The position numbers and the translations under genes are program-made. Below are positions 7,511 through 8,859 of a DNA stretch of 8,859 nt, piece after piece. The DNA is from Desulfobulbaceae bacterium (GTDB lineage: Bacteria; Desulfobacterota; Desulfobulbia; Desulfobulbales; Desulfocapsaceae), in the NCBI GenBank assembly GCA_003509305.1, contig DOMU01000068.1, positions 1,219 to 10,077 on the forward strand, written 5' to 3'. Under the pieces are notes generated by a model, which saw nothing but the letters and a program-made list of their open reading frames with translations, did not search any database and was not told the origin of the DNA. Position 1 is the first letter of the stretch; the number at the start of each line of letters is the position of its first letter.

Positions 7511-7653
7511 GAAGCGTATGCAACTCATATTTTCCGTGTCATTCCGCGCGACCGAAGGGAGTCGCGGAATCCATGATGGATGCTGCGTTCTGCAACTTCG
7601 TGCAGAATGACACGCGCAGCATGACGCGGATGATGCTGGTTTGCATACGCTTC
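7511..7653. repeat. 143-bp nested palindromic element with 13-bp terminal inverted repeats
   Basis: The ends are perfect inverted repeats: GAAGCGTATGCAA at 7511-7523 and TTGCATACGCTTC at 7641-7653. Inside are further inverted pairs: CGTGTCATTC (7535-7544) with GAATGACACG (7605-7614); ATTCCGCG (7541-7548) with CGCGGAAT (7563-7570); ATGCTGCG (7580-7587) with CGCAGCAT (7615-7622); and TTCTGCA (7588-7594) with TGCAGAA (7601-7607) around a 6-nt loop. The whole element could fold into a branched hairpin as RNA or single-stranded DNA. No protein is encoded and no target-site duplication is visible at the borders. It resembles a miniature mobile or REP-like element. It lies between the GIY-YIG gene and the zinc-ribbon gene and has no U-tract, so a rho-independent terminator is unlikely. 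Confidence 0.65.
7537..7574. repeat. REP-like palindromic repeat, copy 1
   Basis: A 38-bp unit starting TGTCATTCCGCGCG and ending GAGTCGCGGAATCCAT, with ATTCCGCG and CGCGGAAT as the stem. It matches copy 2 (7716-7755) except for a few positions in the loop, where it has ACCGAAGG in place of TAGCGAAGCG. It lies inside the 143-bp element. Confidence 0.75.
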
Positions 7654-7695
7654 AATGCCTGTCTGATTTATCCAATGAACGACTTTTATGGCCCA

Positions 7696-8040
7696 TTATT
7701 CTATTTTTAACTCGCTGTCATTCCGCGCGTAGCGAAGCGGAGTCGCGGAATCCATCCAGTCGGTCGCGAGATCGTTCCAGTCCGGGTTGTTTCTTTCAAT
7801 CAGGTCAATTTTCCACTGCCTGCTACGGTTTTTTATCTTCTTCTCAACCTCGATTGCCGAAACAATATTTTTGCCCTGTTCATACCAGACGAGGCGGGTG
7901 ACATCATATTTTTGGGTAAAACCTTCCAGCAAATGATGTTTGTGTTGATATATGCGGCGTTCCAGGTTGCTGGTTACGCCGGTGTATAGGGTGCCACGCT
8001 TTTTGCTGGCAAGAATGTAGACATAGGCTGTCTTGCTCAT
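7696..8040 (-). CDS. Small GIY-YIG domain nuclease-like protein
   Basis: A 114-residue stand-alone GIY-YIG protein (the UvrC-N-like, COG2827 type). The first signature strand is YVYILAS (residues 6-12) and the second is LYTGVT (18-23). NLERRIYQHK supplies the conserved Arg (28 or 29) and a following His. SAIEVEKKIK supplies the candidate metal-binding Glu64 or Glu66. WKIDLIERNNPDW is typical of the end of the core. Such proteins are widespread and mostly uncharacterised; DNA cleavage is assumed from the fold. The ATG at 8040 has GAGGA (8047-8051 on the plus strand) 6 nt upstream. The last 20 or so residues (WMDSATPLRYARNDS and onward) are encoded by a REP-like repeat that appears again 140 bp away, so the natural C-terminus has probably been replaced or extended by repeat insertion. 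The core is intact. Confidence 0.85.
   Translation of the reverse strand: MSKTAYVYILASKKRGTLYTGVTSNLERRIYQHKHHLLEGFTQKYDVTRLVWYEQGKNIVSAIEVEKKIKNRSRQWKIDLIERNNPDWNDLATDWMDSATPLRYARNDSELKIE
7716..7755. repeat. REP-like palindromic repeat, copy 2, within the GIY-YIG 3' end
   Basis: A 40-bp unit starting TGTCATTCCGCGCG and ending GAGTCGCGGAATCCAT, with stem ATTCCGCG (7720-7727) and CGCGGAAT (7744-7751). On the minus strand it codes for about residues 96-109 of the GIY-YIG protein in frame. Confidence 0.75.
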
Positions 8041-8104
8041 GAGCCGTCCTCAAAATAAGATGCGCTGAGCGAAACGATGCGCATTAATTGATTGCCCCAT
8101 GCGT

Positions 8105-8230
8105 TTTGCCGACAGTTTCGCGGTGTTTGCACTTCGCTCCGAAGCGTTTGCCGACGACTCCAAGGCGCTCGCCGACGGTTTCCGGACATCCGCAATCGAC
8201 TCCCGGACACTCGCAATCGGTTTCTAAAGA
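8105..8230. repeat. Degenerate 21-bp tandem repeat, six units
   Basis: Six consecutive units of exactly 21 bp start at 8105, 8126, 8147, 8168, 8189 and 8210. Neighbouring units share about 12-14 of 21 positions by hand alignment. Most have a core like GCCGACG or GCAATCG followed by a TTTCC/CTCC pyrimidine run. A weaker seventh unit may occupy 8231-8251. Since 21 is a multiple of three, every frame repeats with a seven-residue period; in one plus frame the units read FCRQFRG, VCTSLRS, VCRRLQG, ARRRFPD, IRNRLPD, TRNRFLK. No start or ribosome site supports translation. The array lies between the end of tatC and the start of the GIY-YIG gene, so it is treated as a non-coding minisatellite-like array. 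Confidence 0.6.
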
Positions 8231-8255
8231 GTTTCAGCCCTTTTCTTGATGCCGC

Positions 8256-8859
8256 TCATCCTTTCGCGCCCAGCCGGCACAGGAGAGTGCCGGTTTCGTA
8301 GAGGAGGCCCAGGGGCAGGGCCAGAAGCAGCGTCGCCATCAGGTCACCGGCGGTCAGGAGGAAAGCGAGAAAGGCCAGGGCCAGCCAGAACCAGAGGCGA
8401 TGGCGGCGGAAATAGCCGGTCTCGACCAAACCGCCGCGTGTGGCCATCACTTGCAGAAAGGGAATCTGGAAGGCCAGGCCACAGGTGATGACGGTGCGAG
8501 CGACAAAGGTCAGGTAATTGGCGAATTTCGGCAGTGGCTCAAGGTTGGCGTGGGCATAACTGAGCAGATAAATCAGCATCCTCGGCAGGGCGATGAAAAA
8601 GGCGAAGGATGCGCCGGCGGCGAAAAGCAGGCTGCCGACAAAAACCACAGTGAGTGTCAGGTATTTTTCCTGGCGACGTAGCCCCGGTGAGACAAAGGCC
8701 CAGAACTGGTACAGCACGAAAGGGTAGCTCGCGGCCAGGCCGATCAAAAGCGCCAGCTTCAGATAGGTGATGAAGGCTTCCGGCAGATTGGTGTAGACCA
8801 GAGCGTGAATGTGCGGGCTGGCGAGAAAAAGCGGTTGGACGCACCAGCCGGCTATCGTC
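8256..8859 (-). CDS. tatC: TatC, twin-arginine translocase core subunit (N-terminus outside the window)
   Basis: The reading frame runs open from the right edge to a TGA at 8256-8258 and gives about 200 residues; roughly the first 40-50 of a normal TatC are missing. Just inside the edge is HALVYTNLPEAFITYLKLAL, which carries the conserved Glu of the signal-peptide binding site. SYPFVLYQFWAFVSPGLRRQEKY follows, the most conserved stretch of the family. Membrane segments include LTLTVVFVGSLLFAAGASFAF, FVARTVITCGLAFQIPFLQVM, WFWLALAFLAFLLTAG and LLLALPLGLLYE. TatC binds twin-arginine signal peptides of folded proteins in the inner membrane and works with TatA and TatB. The usual PP-D-Q at the start of the last helix reads LTAGDLMATLLLALPL, a mild divergence. 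Partners are not in this window. Confidence 0.94.
   Translation of the reverse strand, partial: TIAGWCVQPLFLASPHIHALVYTNLPEAFITYLKLALLIGLAASYPFVLYQFWAFVSPGLRRQEKYLTLTVVFVGSLLFAAGASFAFFIALPRMLIYLLSYAHANLEPLPKFANYLTFVARTVITCGLAFQIPFLQVMATRGGLVETGYFRRHRLWFWLALAFLAFLLTAGDLMATLLLALPLGLLYETGTLLCRLGAKG

Noticed and set aside
7588..7607. TTCTGCA...TGCAGAA hairpin as a rho-independent terminator for the GIY-YIG gene
   Set aside because: No T-run follows on either strand, and the stem is one of several nested palindromes in the 143-bp element.
7537..7755. CRISPR-like array from the two similar repeats
   Set aside because: There are only two copies, about 140 bp apart, each internally palindromic, with no regular spacers and no cas genes.
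8092..8301. Plus-strand reading frame of 69 codons containing the heptapeptide repeats
   Set aside because: It begins with TTG without a ribosome site and overlaps the end of tatC on the other strand; the peptide is a by-product of the 21-bp array unless transcription is shown.

Overview
The window looks like a chromosomal segment of an anaerobic, Gram-negative bacterium. It was most likely a member of the Desulfobacterota (sulfate or metal reducers). That placement rests on the hgcAB pair, the periplasmic amidase and the general protein style, and no species can be named from the sequence alone. Two gene blocks converge on a gap of about 30 bp near position 2200.

The plus-strand block (1-2190) begins inside hgcA, of which only the C-terminal membrane part is present. 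It continues tightly into hgcB, then an O6-alkylguanine-DNA alkyltransferase, then a core methionine-synthase-like protein (zinc-dependent MetE fold without the N-terminal half). Spacings of 10, 32 and 20 bp suggest one operon. HgcA is a corrinoid membrane protein and HgcB its two-cluster ferredoxin; together they methylate Hg(II). Core MetE proteins can take methyl groups from methyl-corrinoids, so the last gene is an appealing candidate partner or drain for the methyl group on HgcA. This is the most interesting lead in the window and is an inference.

The minus-strand block (8859-2221) reads, in transcription order, tatC (N-terminus outside the window), a degenerate 21-bp tandem repeat, a small GIY-YIG nuclease, a nested palindromic element, a coiled-coil/zinc-ribbon protein of unknown role, mutS, and a secreted N-acetylmuramoyl-L-alanine amidase with a TPR-like region and an AMIN domain. 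tatC, mutS and the amidase are housekeeping genes. If the amidase signal peptide were Tat-type, tatC would be relevant to it, but no twin-arginine motif is visible.

The 7.5-8.25 kb stretch between the zinc-ribbon gene and tatC is the accessory part of the window. It holds two copies of a roughly 40-bp palindromic repeat, one inside the 3' end of the GIY-YIG gene. The other copy lies within a 143-bp element bounded by perfect 13-bp inverted repeats. It also holds six or seven 21-bp units upstream of the nuclease gene. No tRNA, rRNA, CRISPR array, IS element or clear rho-independent terminator was found.
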